DNA of 64,000 nt from an uncultured Pelagibacteraceae bacterium (lineage in GTDB: Bacteria; Pseudomonadota; Alphaproteobacteria; Pelagibacterales; Pelagibacteraceae). Positions 27,039-35,708 of this stretch are shown piece after piece; position 1 is the first letter of the stretch; every line of letters starts with the position of its first letter. A model generated the notes under the pieces. That model saw only the letters and a program-made list of their open reading frames with translations. It had not been told where the DNA came from and ran no database searches. A program made the translations under genes and the position numbers. The stretch lies in contig CACLEJ010000004.1 of the NCBI GenBank assembly GCA_902605865.1, positions 1 through 64,000 on the forward strand, in the 5' to 3' direction.

Positions 27039-28055
27039 CTAATTTATTTTTAATTTTTCAAATTTTTTTGACTTTACTGATTTTTGTGCAGCTTCTGCTA
27101 ACATTATAGACTTTCTTCCATCTTCAAAAACAGCTCTAGGTTTAGTATTTTTTTTACAAAAGTTTGCAAGGTCAGATAGTTGCAACCTAAAAGCTTCTGC
27201 ATATCTCTCTATAAAAAAATGTAGTAGAGGGGATTTATTATTTGTTGAATTTTTTAAAAAGAGATTGGTTTCAGTATCTCTTTTATTATCCGATATCATC
27301 ATTCCTTTTGTTCCAAAAAGCTCAACTCTTTGGTCATAACCAAAACTACAATGCCTTGAATTAGTTATAACGCACTGCACTCCTTTTTTTGACTTAAGCA
27401 CAGTAGTTGCAAGTTCATAGTCTTTTATCTTATTAAATCTTTGATCTGACATATTACTGCCAGTAGCAAACACTGATATAAATTCATCCGTACTCAAGTA
27501 ATATCTTGCTAAATCAAAATCATGTATCATCATATCTTTAAAAATACCTCCTGAACCTTTTAAATAAGATAATGAAGGAGGAGCAGGGTCTCGACTAGTT
27601 ATAATAATTTTTTCTAGTTTACCTATTTTATTCTTTAATAAATTCTTTTTAAGTAAATTATGCCCTGGATCATATCTTCTATTAAAACCTATTTGTACTT
27701 TAGGATTAAGCTTTTTAATTTTCTTTAGAGATGAATTAATTTTTTTTAAATTTAAATCTAGTGGTTTTTCACAAAAGACTACTTTTTTATATTTTGCACC
27801 CTTTTCAATAAACTTTAAATGCGTAGAAGTAGAGGAGGCTATAAAAATACATTTAATTTCGTTATCTTTAAAAGCAACATCTGGATTATTTATTGAAATA
27901 GCATTTAATCTTTTTGAAATTTTGCTTGATAGATTTTTATTTAAATCAAAAACATATTTTAAATCGAATTCACTATTTTTTCTTAAATTGTTAGCATGCA
28001 TCTGGCCAATTCTACCAAGGCCAAACAGAGCAGTTTTTATTTTATTTTTACCCAT
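27039..28055 (-). CDS. iolG: myo-Inositol 2-dehydrogenase
   Basis: Oxidises myo-inositol to 2-keto-myo-inositol with NAD, the entry step of the iol pathway. With the ATG at 28055 the protein has 338 residues and begins MGKNKIKTALFGLGRIGQMH, a standard GxGxxG Rossmann start; an earlier ATG at 28082 would extend the overlap with the upstream gene. The catalytic set is Lys97 (EKPL), Asp174 and His178 (KDMMIHDFD). GFNRRYDP and ITSRDPAPP are features I associate with IolG rather than other Gfo/Idh/MocA enzymes. Confidence 0.88.
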   Translation of the reverse strand: MGKNKIKTALFGLGRIGQMHANNLRKNSEFDLKYVFDLNKNLSSKISKRLNAISINNPDVAFKDNEIKCIFIASSTSTHLKFIEKGAKYKKVVFCEKPLDLNLKKINSSLKKIKKLNPKVQIGFNRRYDPGHNLLKKNLLKNKIGKLEKIIITSRDPAPPSLSYLKGSGGIFKDMMIHDFDLARYYLSTDEFISVFATGSNMSDQRFNKIKDYELATTVLKSKKGVQCVITNSRHCSFGYDQRVELFGTKGMMISDNKRDTETNLFLKNSTNNKSPLLHFFIERYAEAFRLQLSDLANFCKKNTKPRAVFEDGRKSIMLAEAAQKSVKSKKFEKLKIN

Positions 28056-29182
28056 CTTTTTTTTCTGTTTGAAACTTTGCATGCCTCAATAAATTTTGCA
28101 GTTTCAAGTCCCTCATCTTCATTTGGATAAAAAAACCTTTTTTTTGAATTATTTTTCAAAGAATCTGCAAATTCACGATAAATATTTGCAAATGCATCCA
28201 AATATCCTTCAGGATGTCCAAATTTTAATCTAGAAAATTTTTTAGACAATTCAGCATTAAAAAAACCTCTTTCAATAAATTTTACCGCACCATTAGACGG
28301 ATTAAGTTTTAAATAGTTTGGATCGTTTTGAACCCATTCCAAACTTCCTTTTGTTCCAAATATTCTTATTCGTAATCCATAAACTCCACCTCTGGCCATC
28401 ACACTTGTCCAAAACATTCCTTTAGCACCATTATTAAAATTAATCATTACTTGAGCATTGTTGTCCATTTTAATTTTATTTGAAACTTGTTTAATATCTG
28501 CAAAAATAGTTTCACCTTTTAAACCTGATATGTAAGTTACCATATGATATGCATGAGAGCCAATTTCGTTTAATACTGCTGAAGCTCCAACAATATTTTT
28601 ATCTATTTTCCATTTAAACTTTTTCTTTGCATTTTTTTGTGAAATATTTTCTCCACCTGACCAATCTTGAACATATTCAACGTTTATGTATTCAACTTTT
28701 CCAATTTTACCTTTTTCAATTAATACTTTTGCCTCTCTAACCATAGGATAGGCAGAATAATTATGTGTCAAAGCGTACTTAATTTTTTTATTTGATTTTA
28801 TTTTTTTAAATAATTTCTTAGCTTGAGTCAGATTTCCAGCAAATGGTTTATCAGAAATCACATGTATATTTTTATCAATAAATTTTTCTGCAATAATTTG
28901 GTGACTTGAAGGAGGTGTCATTATTGCAACAACATTAATACCATCTTTTCTTACTGCTTCTCTTTCAGCCATTTCTCTAAAATTTGAATAGCATCTCTCT
29001 TTTAAAATACCTAGGCTTTGACCAAAGCTTTTAGATAGTTTTGAATTTCTCGAAAAAACACCAGCAACTATCTCATATTGATTATCAAATCTTGATGAAA
29101 TTCTATGAACATGACCAATCCAAGATTTTGGACCACCTCCAACTACGCCAAGCTGAATTTTTTTTCCTTTAATTAATCTCAT
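28037..29182 (-). CDS. Gfo/Idh/MocA family oxidoreductase of the inositol cluster
   Basis: A 381-residue NAD(P)-dependent sugar or inositol oxidoreductase. I place the start at 29182 (MRLIKGKKIQLGVVGGG); a longer frame would run into the divergent iolE. DKPFAGN carries the conserved lysine, and NEIGSHAYH the histidine. The GWIGxVHR-type start and the DGINVVAIMTPPSSH segment resemble oxidoreductases found beside iol genes in rhizobia, possibly for scyllo- or chiro-inositol. The substrate is inferred from context. It overlaps iolG by 19 bases. Confidence 0.8.
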   Translation of the reverse strand: MRLIKGKKIQLGVVGGGPKSWIGHVHRISSRFDNQYEIVAGVFSRNSKLSKSFGQSLGILKERCYSNFREMAEREAVRKDGINVVAIMTPPSSHQIIAEKFIDKNIHVISDKPFAGNLTQAKKLFKKIKSNKKIKYALTHNYSAYPMVREAKVLIEKGKIGKVEYINVEYVQDWSGGENISQKNAKKKFKWKIDKNIVGASAVLNEIGSHAYHMVTYISGLKGETIFADIKQVSNKIKMDNNAQVMINFNNGAKGMFWTSVMARGGVYGLRIRIFGTKGSLEWVQNDPNYLKLNPSNGAVKFIERGFFNAELSKKFSRLKFGHPEGYLDAFANIYREFADSLKNNSKKRFFYPNEDEGLETAKFIEACKVSNRKKRWVKIK

Positions 29183-29213
29183 GATTAAATATATCTTAAC
29201 AAATAAAAAATTT

Positions 29214-30116
29214 ATGTCAGTAAAATTAGGTATAGCACCAATTGCTTGGAGTAATGATGACATGCCTGAGCTAGGCGGAGATACTCCTCTAGAACAATGT
29301 TTGTCAGAGGCAAGTCAGGCTGGATTTGTTGGGATTGAGTCAGGTGGTAAATTCCCAAAAACATCCAAAGAATTATTACCAAAATTAGATAAGTATAACT
29401 TAAAATTATGTTCTGGTTGGTATAGCGGAAATCTTAGAAAAAATTCTGTTGAACAAGAAAAAAATTTAATTCAAGACCAACTTAAATTATTTAAAGATTG
29501 TGAAGCTCCATGTATCGTTTTTGCTGAAGTTTTTGGATCAATACAGGGTGATCCAACAAAAAAACTTTCCAGTAGACCTAAGATGATGGATCAAGAATGG
29601 AAAGATTATTGCGAAAAAATATCTGAACTTGCAAAATATCTTGAAGATGAGGGTATGCCTTTAGCTTACCACCATCATATGGGAACAGTTATTGAAACAG
29701 AAGAAGAAACAATTAGATTGCTAGAAAATACAGATGATAGTGTAAAATTAACTTTAGATACTGGTCATATGTTATTTGCTCAGGGAAATTCAATTAATTT
29801 AATTAATAAATTCAAGGAAAGAGTAATCCATATTCACTGCAAAGATATTAGAGAAGAAGTATTAAAAAAAGCTCTTTCTGAAGATTTAAGTTTTAGGGAT
29901 GCCTTTTTAGAAGGTGCCTTTACCGTACCTGGTGATGGGTGTATCGACTATAAACCTTTGTTTGATATTTTAAAAAAAAATAATTATCAGGGTTGGCTTG
30001 TTGTGGAGGCTGAACAAGATCCTAAAAAAGCTAATCCACTTGAATATGCTATTAAGGGTTACAAATATATTACAGATACTTTAAAGAAATCAAATTTAGA
30101 GATTAATAATCTATAA
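29214..30116 (+). CDS. iolE: 2-Keto-myo-inositol dehydratase
   Basis: Second step of inositol breakdown: inosose to 3,5/4-trihydroxycyclohexane-1,2-dione. The start at 29214 gives MSVKLGIAPIAWSNDDMPELGG, the normal IolE N terminus, and 300 residues. The xylose-isomerase-like TIM barrel shows YHHHMGT, LTLDTGHMLFA, IHIHCKDI and VVEAEQDP, which supply metal ligands. Its start is 31 bases from the divergent oxidoreductase start. Confidence 0.93.
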   Translation: MSVKLGIAPIAWSNDDMPELGGDTPLEQCLSEASQAGFVGIESGGKFPKTSKELLPKLDKYNLKLCSGWYSGNLRKNSVEQEKNLIQDQLKLFKDCEAPCIVFAEVFGSIQGDPTKKLSSRPKMMDQEWKDYCEKISELAKYLEDEGMPLAYHHHMGTVIETEEETIRLLENTDDSVKLTLDTGHMLFAQGNSINLINKFKERVIHIHCKDIREEVLKKALSEDLSFRDAFLEGAFTVPGDGCIDYKPLFDILKKNNYQGWLVVEAEQDPKKANPLEYAIKGYKYITDTLKKSNLEINNL

Positions 30117-31067
30117 TTTTACTTTTTTACTATCTTCAAGTTTACCATCGAAAAAATCAAAAATATTTTGAATAGTTTCTTTTGCCATTCTTGTCATGCA
30201 TTCCTCAGTGAATGCAGCAGCATGAGGACTTAGGAAAACTTTGTCATTTTTTAATAGAGGATTATCAGCTTCTGGAGGTTCTACCTCAAATACATCAATT
30301 CCTGCTCCAAAAATCAAATTCTCATTTAAGGCTTTATTTAAGTCTTTCTCATTAATAATACCGCCCCTTGCAGCGTTAATGATTATACAGTTCTTTTTCA
30401 TCGTTTTAAGAAGTTCATAATTTATAATATTTTTAGTCTGATCAGTTAATGGTATATGGAGTGAGACAGCATCCATATCTTTAATAGCCTCCGCTAAATC
30501 TTCAACTTTTTTCCCACCCATTTTGCTTATTGTTTCCGCATCTACAAACGGATCATAAACAAAAACGTTCATTTCAAATCCTAAACATCTTTTAATCAAT
30601 GCTTTACCTATTCTTCCAAATCCAGCTATAAGAATGTTTTTGTCCCAAATCTCTATAGTTTTTGGTAATTTGTTCCTTTCAGTAAATTTTCCACTTTTGA
30701 CCGAATGGTCATACATACTTTTTCTTTTTGAGATACTTAAAAGCATAAAAAGAACATGTTCTGCAACTGCTACAGCATTTGCTGTTGCGGTTATTGCTAC
30801 ATCGATATTTCCTTTTTTACAGCTATTTAAATCAATATTATCGTAACCAACTCCATGTCTTGAAATTATTTTGAGGTTTTTTGCATTTTCAATTGCCTCA
30901 GCAGGCAATATTGAAGTTCTTAAAGAAACTGCATCTGCATCTACAATTTTTTGTTTCACGTTTTCAACGCTTAAATCCTCAACTACTTCGTAACTATAGT
31001 TACTATTACTTTTTAATAATTCCATACCTTTTTCATGAATAGGTTGGACAATGAGAATTTTTTTCAT
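30111..31067 (-). CDS. D-isomer-specific 2-hydroxyacid dehydrogenase (PGDH-like)
   Basis: A 318-residue NAD-dependent dehydrogenase. The Rossmann motif is ILIAGFGRIGKALIKR; catalytic residues are Arg in NAARGGIINE, Glu in DVFEVEPPEA and His in LSPHAAAFT. It lacks the C-terminal ACT domain of regulated SerA. In this neighbourhood it more likely acts on a sugar-derived hydroxy or keto acid than in serine synthesis. It converges with iolE with a six-base overlap. Confidence 0.8.
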   Translation of the reverse strand: MKKILIVQPIHEKGMELLKSNSNYSYEVVEDLSVENVKQKIVDADAVSLRTSILPAEAIENAKNLKIISRHGVGYDNIDLNSCKKGNIDVAITATANAVAVAEHVLFMLLSISKRKSMYDHSVKSGKFTERNKLPKTIEIWDKNILIAGFGRIGKALIKRCLGFEMNVFVYDPFVDAETISKMGGKKVEDLAEAIKDMDAVSLHIPLTDQTKNIINYELLKTMKKNCIIINAARGGIINEKDLNKALNENLIFGAGIDVFEVEPPEADNPLLKNDKVFLSPHAAAFTEECMTRMAKETIQNIFDFFDGKLEDSKKVKL

Positions 31068-31082
31068 AATTTAAAAAAGAAA

Positions 31083-32072
31083 TTATACTAGTCTAGCAAG
31101 ATCTCTTTTACTATTTTTAAATGTTGGAAGTGGATATTTAAATGCATACTTTCTTGGTATACATTTATTCTTTGCCTTTTCCCACAAAGCAATCCATTGC
31201 TTATAATTGTGGATAGTAATATTTTTTTTATTTTTGCTTCTTACATAAAAATTGGGCAAAGGTTTCCTACCAGATGGGGTTCCAGCCCTATTGTATCTTA
31301 AATCAGCGCTAATTCTAAAATCATTAGATCTATTAGGCAATGAACAATGAATGGAATGTTTGTGCAAAATAATAATATCACCAACATTAGCTTCTAGAAA
31401 AACTGGTTTGTAATTATCAAGTAATTTACTATTTTTTATTTCGACCTGACCTCTATATCCCGATATATGATTTAATAGTCCCAATTTATTAATTTCTTTT
31501 ACTGTAATCATACATCCATTTTTTTTTGTAGTTTTAGTAAATGGAATCCAAACAGTTACCATATCTGTTAATCTTTGTCCTAAAGATGATAATACTGCTG
31601 CATCCTGATGCCATGGCGTTCTGCCTGAGAGACCATCGTGAACAGAATGTTTAGGTAATTTATTTTCAGGTTGTTTAATTCTTGTATTTTGAACTGGATT
31701 TGACAGAATTTCTGGCCCTAATAATTTTTCAACCACATCCAAGATTTTTTTGTGATTTATTAAATTCCATAAAGATTGAGATGCAAAATAATCACTCTCT
31801 TTCTTCACGTGATCTCTTGGAAGTCTAGTATTAAAATATTGATCAAGATCATAAATATTTAGCTTTGAAATGTATGTGTATTTTTTCCTAAAGTTATATT
31901 TAAAAATCTTTTCTTTCATGTGCTCAGGAGCAAATTTATGAACTAAATTGTCCATTACATATTCCATGTCATTTAAAATTGGTTTTAAATCTTTATTGAA
32001 GTTAAGAACATTCCTTACTCTTAGGAAGCCATCCCTATCTAAAATACTCTTTAATTTAGTCTTAATCTGCAT
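31083..32072 (-). CDS. PhyH-type Fe(II)/2-oxoglutarate dioxygenase
   Basis: A 329-residue member of the phytanoyl-CoA dioxygenase-like family. The iron motif is HQD in TPWHQDAAVL with a distal His in HKHSIHCS, and the 2-oxoglutarate arginine is probably in FRISADLRYN. These enzymes hydroxylate small molecules; the substrate here is unknown. It follows a second Fe(II)/2OG oxygenase gene by five bases, on the same strand. Confidence 0.8.
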   Translation of the reverse strand: MQIKTKLKSILDRDGFLRVRNVLNFNKDLKPILNDMEYVMDNLVHKFAPEHMKEKIFKYNFRKKYTYISKLNIYDLDQYFNTRLPRDHVKKESDYFASQSLWNLINHKKILDVVEKLLGPEILSNPVQNTRIKQPENKLPKHSVHDGLSGRTPWHQDAAVLSSLGQRLTDMVTVWIPFTKTTKKNGCMITVKEINKLGLLNHISGYRGQVEIKNSKLLDNYKPVFLEANVGDIIILHKHSIHCSLPNRSNDFRISADLRYNRAGTPSGRKPLPNFYVRSKNKKNITIHNYKQWIALWEKAKNKCIPRKYAFKYPLPTFKNSKRDLARLV

Positions 32073-32077
32073 AATTA

Positions 32078-32938
32078 CTAATTTTTTAGCAAATAATTTG
32101 AGTCATGAAAAGATGTAAGCATTCTTTTTTTCGTCGCAACAATATGTGGATGATATTCAGAATTTTTATATTTCCATATTACAGGTTTATTAAGGGCATA
32201 ACTTCCATAAATAAAAAATCTTTTTGGACAGTTTTTTTCCTTAAATCTTTTTACACCGTGGTACGAATTAGGAGTAGATTTAAAGAAAATTACACTCCCC
32301 TGTTTTGGTGTAAATTCCTTTAATTTATCAAGTTCATTAATCTTAGGAAATCTTCTAAAGCTTTTTCTAAGGTTTTTGTTTGCTTTTTTCTTGTATAATG
32401 TAAGAGATCCTCCATTTTTTTTTGGTATATCAGTTAAATAGATCAAAAAATTATATAGCCTATTCACATCATCTCTATGCGGTCTCAATCTATATCCTCC
32501 TTTAGATATTGAGAAATCAATGTCTAAATTTAAATTTGGATTTTTATAATTTTTACCTAGTAGTTTTTTTAGCTCTTTGGAATTTACTTTTTTTTTTACT
32601 GTATATTTTTTTTTATTAAATTTTTTTGGTTTAAATAAACTTTCCCATGTATTTGCCTTAAACTCTGTTTTAAATTTCTTATCAATTTTATTATAAAATG
32701 TTTGTGTATTGAAAGTAGCAAAAAGTTTTTTTGAGATTTTAGAACTTGAGATATATTTGTTGAAATTTTTTGATCCTTTGTTAATCCTATTTCTGCCACC
32801 CATAATCATATCGTCAAAACTTTTTGAATTACTTATTTCTTTAATTAAATAATTGCAGGCTTTTTTACTGATTATTTGTTCTCCAACAATGACTGGGAAG
32901 TTTGATTCAATTTTCTTTAGTTTACTAATTTTCAGCAT
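32078..32938 (-). CDS. 2OG-Fe(II) oxygenase, prolyl-4-hydroxylase-like
   Basis: A 286-residue, very basic oxygenase. The iron triad is HxD in RPHRDDVNRLYN and a His in NSYHGVKRF, followed by the 2-oxoglutarate arginine in KRFFIYG. It is longer at both ends than the core domain, with many lysines. The substrate is unknown. Its stop is five bases from the PhyH start, and it starts immediately before the ketopantoate-reductase-like stop, so the three genes form a unit. Confidence 0.75.
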   Translation of the reverse strand: MLKISKLKKIESNFPVIVGEQIISKKACNYLIKEISNSKSFDDMIMGGRNRINKGSKNFNKYISSSKISKKLFATFNTQTFYNKIDKKFKTEFKANTWESLFKPKKFNKKKYTVKKKVNSKELKKLLGKNYKNPNLNLDIDFSISKGGYRLRPHRDDVNRLYNFLIYLTDIPKKNGGSLTLYKKKANKNLRKSFRRFPKINELDKLKEFTPKQGSVIFFKSTPNSYHGVKRFKEKNCPKRFFIYGSYALNKPVIWKYKNSEYHPHIVATKKRMLTSFHDSNYLLKN

Positions 32939-33883
32939 TTAGCTGTACATGCCCTCTTTTACTTTAATCATTTTGTACATAAGGTCATTTAATGGTGTGG
33001 CTATTCCATGTTTTTTTCCTATTTTAGATACGGCGCCACTAATGAAATCAATTTCAGTTTTTCTTTTATAAAGTACATCAAAAGCCATTGAAGACTTATT
33101 TGTTTGTTTTGAATCAACAATTTTATTAAACATAAATAAACATTCATCCTCAGAAACATTAACACCATCTGCTAAAGCAACATCTCTTGTTTCTAATATT
33201 ATCTCTTTTCCTAAACTTCTAGAAACATCGTTAGCATTATTATTTATGTAAAGATCAGTATGATGTAGATCAAAAATAGCTGAAAGTGGGCCTATTGCGG
33301 TTAAAGCAAAAAGTTTCATCCATTTTCTTTTTTTAACATCCTCAGCTGCAATCATTTCTAAATTATGAGCAGTAAATGTGTCTGCAATTTCGGTTATTCT
33401 ATCTGAAATCCCACCATCATATTCTCCAATCCAAGAGGGTAGAGCTGCATGATTCATAATATGACCAGGGCCTAAGATATTTGATGCTTGAGTTGTTGTT
33501 CCCCCAATTACTTTTTCATCACCAACAATACTTTTAATTATAGCTTCATGTCCAATTCCATTTTGAAAAGACATAAAAACTGTTTTATCGTTAATAATGT
33601 TTTTTATACTTTTTAAAGCAGGTTCTAGAGCCGTTGCTTTACACATGACTATCACAGCATCAACTTTTCCAATTGTAGAGGGATCTGATGTTGCTGGTAC
33701 TTTTATAAATCTATCACCACCATGACCATCCATTTTTAGACCATTTTTATTTATTTCATCAACATGCTCTTTCCAAACGTCAATGAGCGTTACATTTAGA
33801 CCCTTTTCTGCTAGTAGGCCTCCGAATAGACAACCCATTGCCCCTGCACCAAGAACCGCAACTTTTAGATCTTTATTATTCAT
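32939..33883 (-). CDS. Ketopantoate reductase-family (ApbA/PanE) oxidoreductase
   Basis: A 314-residue NAD(P)-dependent reductase. GAGAMGCLFGGLLAEKG is the N-terminal Rossmann loop; the helical C-terminal domain includes the lysine of KRKWMKLFALTAIGP and a Ser-rich SSMAFDVLYKRKTEIDFISGAV typical of PanE. Paralogues in catabolic clusters often reduce or oxidise other alpha-keto acids, and this setting suggests that rather than pantothenate synthesis. It heads the run of minus-strand genes ending with the dioxygenases. Confidence 0.75.
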   Translation of the reverse strand: MNNKDLKVAVLGAGAMGCLFGGLLAEKGLNVTLIDVWKEHVDEINKNGLKMDGHGGDRFIKVPATSDPSTIGKVDAVIVMCKATALEPALKSIKNIINDKTVFMSFQNGIGHEAIIKSIVGDEKVIGGTTTQASNILGPGHIMNHAALPSWIGEYDGGISDRITEIADTFTAHNLEMIAAEDVKKRKWMKLFALTAIGPLSAIFDLHHTDLYINNNANDVSRSLGKEIILETRDVALADGVNVSEDECLFMFNKIVDSKQTNKSSMAFDVLYKRKTEIDFISGAVSKIGKKHGIATPLNDLMYKMIKVKEGMYS

Positions 33884-33946
33884 TTTTAAAATCGAAATAT
33901 ATTTATGTAAAAAAATTATGCAATATATTATGTAACTAATTTATAT

Positions 33947-34915
33947 ATGGAATTAAAAATAGAAAAAGGAATTTTTAAGAAATTCGAGTTAGAAGAAATA
34001 ACAAATGCTTTGCAAGTTGGATTGTCAAAAAATTTTGAAAGTGTCACAGCAAAGATAGTTGATTGTCCAAATTTAAGAGATTGGAATTGTCCATCAGAAG
34101 GAATGAGTGGTAACCAAAGAATAATTGATGTTGGAGGAGAACCATATATGCACGATCCTAAATATATTGGTGCTGAATTCGATTATGCAGAAATATCAAA
34201 ATTGATTGGGTCAGAGAAATCATACGCACTTGGCGCAGGATCTGGAGCAATGTCTTGTCTTGATGGGCACTGCGGAGAATTGGTTATAAACGAAAACTTA
34301 ACAACAAAGGAGTATAGATCTTTAATAGCAAGGGTAGGTACAGATAAAAAATGTATTGTAGAGGACTATAATGATAGTAAACATGGCGGACTTGGTAATG
34401 TTTATTATTCAGATGGTGTTAAGGGTAAAGTTATTTATTTAAAGATAAAGAAAAGAATTGGAAAACAAGGCTCATTGCCTCAAGCAATCAGAGCAGCACT
34501 TTCAGAAAATTTAAAAATATTTAACAACGATCATATCGCTTTAGCTGGTGTATTTAGAGTTTTAAATGGAAAAATAAGATCGCATGTTCAACCAGATTAT
34601 AAGGATATAAAACATGAATACTACGATCCAAAATTAATGAAATGTACAAAAGATTTTCTTCAATTTTATGAGCCAGTAGGGCCAAAATTACAATGTTATA
34701 CCGTTTTATGGACAGGAGATCCAATGGGTGGAGAATTAAATCTAAGAGAGTCTGGAGAGCATACACATTTTCATTCATACGAACATAAAAATGATGCAGG
34801 ACATTATCATTTTGATGTGACACCAGACGAGATAGAATACGAAGGATATTTTAATACTGCACAAGAAGTTCACAGAGTAAATAATATTTATAAAGAATTA
34901 GCTGCGAAAAATTAA
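33947..34915 (+). CDS. C11orf54/PTD012-like (DUF1907) metal-dependent protein
   Basis: A 322-residue homologue of the animal protein C11orf54. Matches seen by eye include VDCPNLRDWN, the LGAGSGA loop, IGKQGSLPQAIR, NGKIRSHVQPD and the C-terminal HTH...HYHFD...YEGYF block. His272, His274, His286 and His288 are likely metal ligands; the human protein is known from its structure to bind zinc through such histidines and to have ester hydrolase activity. It stands alone on the plus strand between genes for a PanE-like enzyme and an HpcH aldolase, suggesting action on a sugar-acid intermediate. Its role in bacteria is not established to my knowledge. Confidence 0.8.
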   Translation: MELKIEKGIFKKFELEEITNALQVGLSKNFESVTAKIVDCPNLRDWNCPSEGMSGNQRIIDVGGEPYMHDPKYIGAEFDYAEISKLIGSEKSYALGAGSGAMSCLDGHCGELVINENLTTKEYRSLIARVGTDKKCIVEDYNDSKHGGLGNVYYSDGVKGKVIYLKIKKRIGKQGSLPQAIRAALSENLKIFNNDHIALAGVFRVLNGKIRSHVQPDYKDIKHEYYDPKLMKCTKDFLQFYEPVGPKLQCYTVLWTGDPMGGELNLRESGEHTHFHSYEHKNDAGHYHFDVTPDEIEYEGYFNTAQEVHRVNNIYKELAAKN

Positions 34916-34916
34916 T

Positions 34917-35708
34917 TTAGTAAGTTTCAGACTCTTTTTTGCTTATTGAGCCTTTAATTTTTTCAACAATTGCCTTAGCTCCAGCACTCATTGCTCTTTG
35001 ATCTGCACCAATAGTTACAAAGTTAAATCCTTTGTCGATCATTTTTTGTGCGTACTCTGGTGTTCCATTGTGAATTCCTGCAAAAATATTATTTTTTTTG
35101 GCATGTTCTAATATTCTTAATATTTCTGAATAAGCTTTTGTATCTTCTGGTCTATCAAATCCAGGCTTTTCTCCAATTGCTAAACTTAAGTCAGCTGGGC
35201 CAATATATATTCCATCTACACCATCTGTAGACATAATCTCATCTAATTTATCTAATGATTCTTTTGTTTCAATCATAGCTAATTTTAAAATTTCATCATT
35301 TGCATGGTCGGCATAATCAGCTCCGCCATAAATCAATCCTCTAACAGGACCAAAACTTCTATATCCTCTTGGAGGATACATGCATGCTTGTACAAATCTT
35401 TCTGCCTCTTCTTTATTGCTAACCATAGGACATATAATTCCATAACAACCAGCGTCTAAAATTTTCATGATTTGGCCTGGTTCATTCCAATTTACTCTTG
35501 CAAGAGGAGTTACATCAGTTGATGAAATAGTTTGAAGCATTGGAAGTGCGTTTGTGTAATCAACAAGTCCATGCTGCATATCTACAGTTAGAGAATCCCA
35601 ACCTTGATGAGCCATAACTTCAGCTGATACAGTGCTTGGTATTTGTAGCCAACCATTTACAATAGGCTTACCTTCAGCCATCATTTGTTTGACTTTATTT
35701 TTTCTCAT
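34917..35708 (-). CDS. HpcH/HpaI-family class II aldolase
   Basis: A 263-residue TIM-barrel aldolase that reversibly cleaves 4-hydroxy-2-oxo acids. The base-related histidine is in DMQHGLVDY, the pyruvate-carboxylate arginine in PLARVNW, and metal ligands are the Glu of AMIET and Asp of GPADLS. Relatives cleave 2-keto-3-deoxy acid sugars or homoprotocatechuate products. A 2-keto-3-deoxy sugar acid is the likely substrate here. Its ATG overlaps the stop of the upstream aldehyde dehydrogenase gene by one base. Confidence 0.85.
   Translation of the reverse strand: MRKNKVKQMMAEGKPIVNGWLQIPSTVSAEVMAHQGWDSLTVDMQHGLVDYTNALPMLQTISSTDVTPLARVNWNEPGQIMKILDAGCYGIICPMVSNKEEAERFVQACMYPPRGYRSFGPVRGLIYGGADYADHANDEILKLAMIETKESLDKLDEIMSTDGVDGIYIGPADLSLAIGEKPGFDRPEDTKAYSEILRILEHAKKNNIFAGIHNGTPEYAQKMIDKGFNFVTIGADQRAMSAGAKAIVEKIKGSISKKESETY

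Noticed and set aside
32939-33883. The PanE-like gene as the pantothenate biosynthesis enzyme.
   Set aside because: Possible by sequence, but its grouping with oxygenases and sugar-acid enzymes makes a catabolic role at least as likely, so no panE symbol is given.
33947-34915. This gene as iolB (5-deoxyglucuronate isomerase), because of its place among iol genes.
   Set aside because: Its sequence matches C11orf54/DUF1907 and not the cupin-type IolB.
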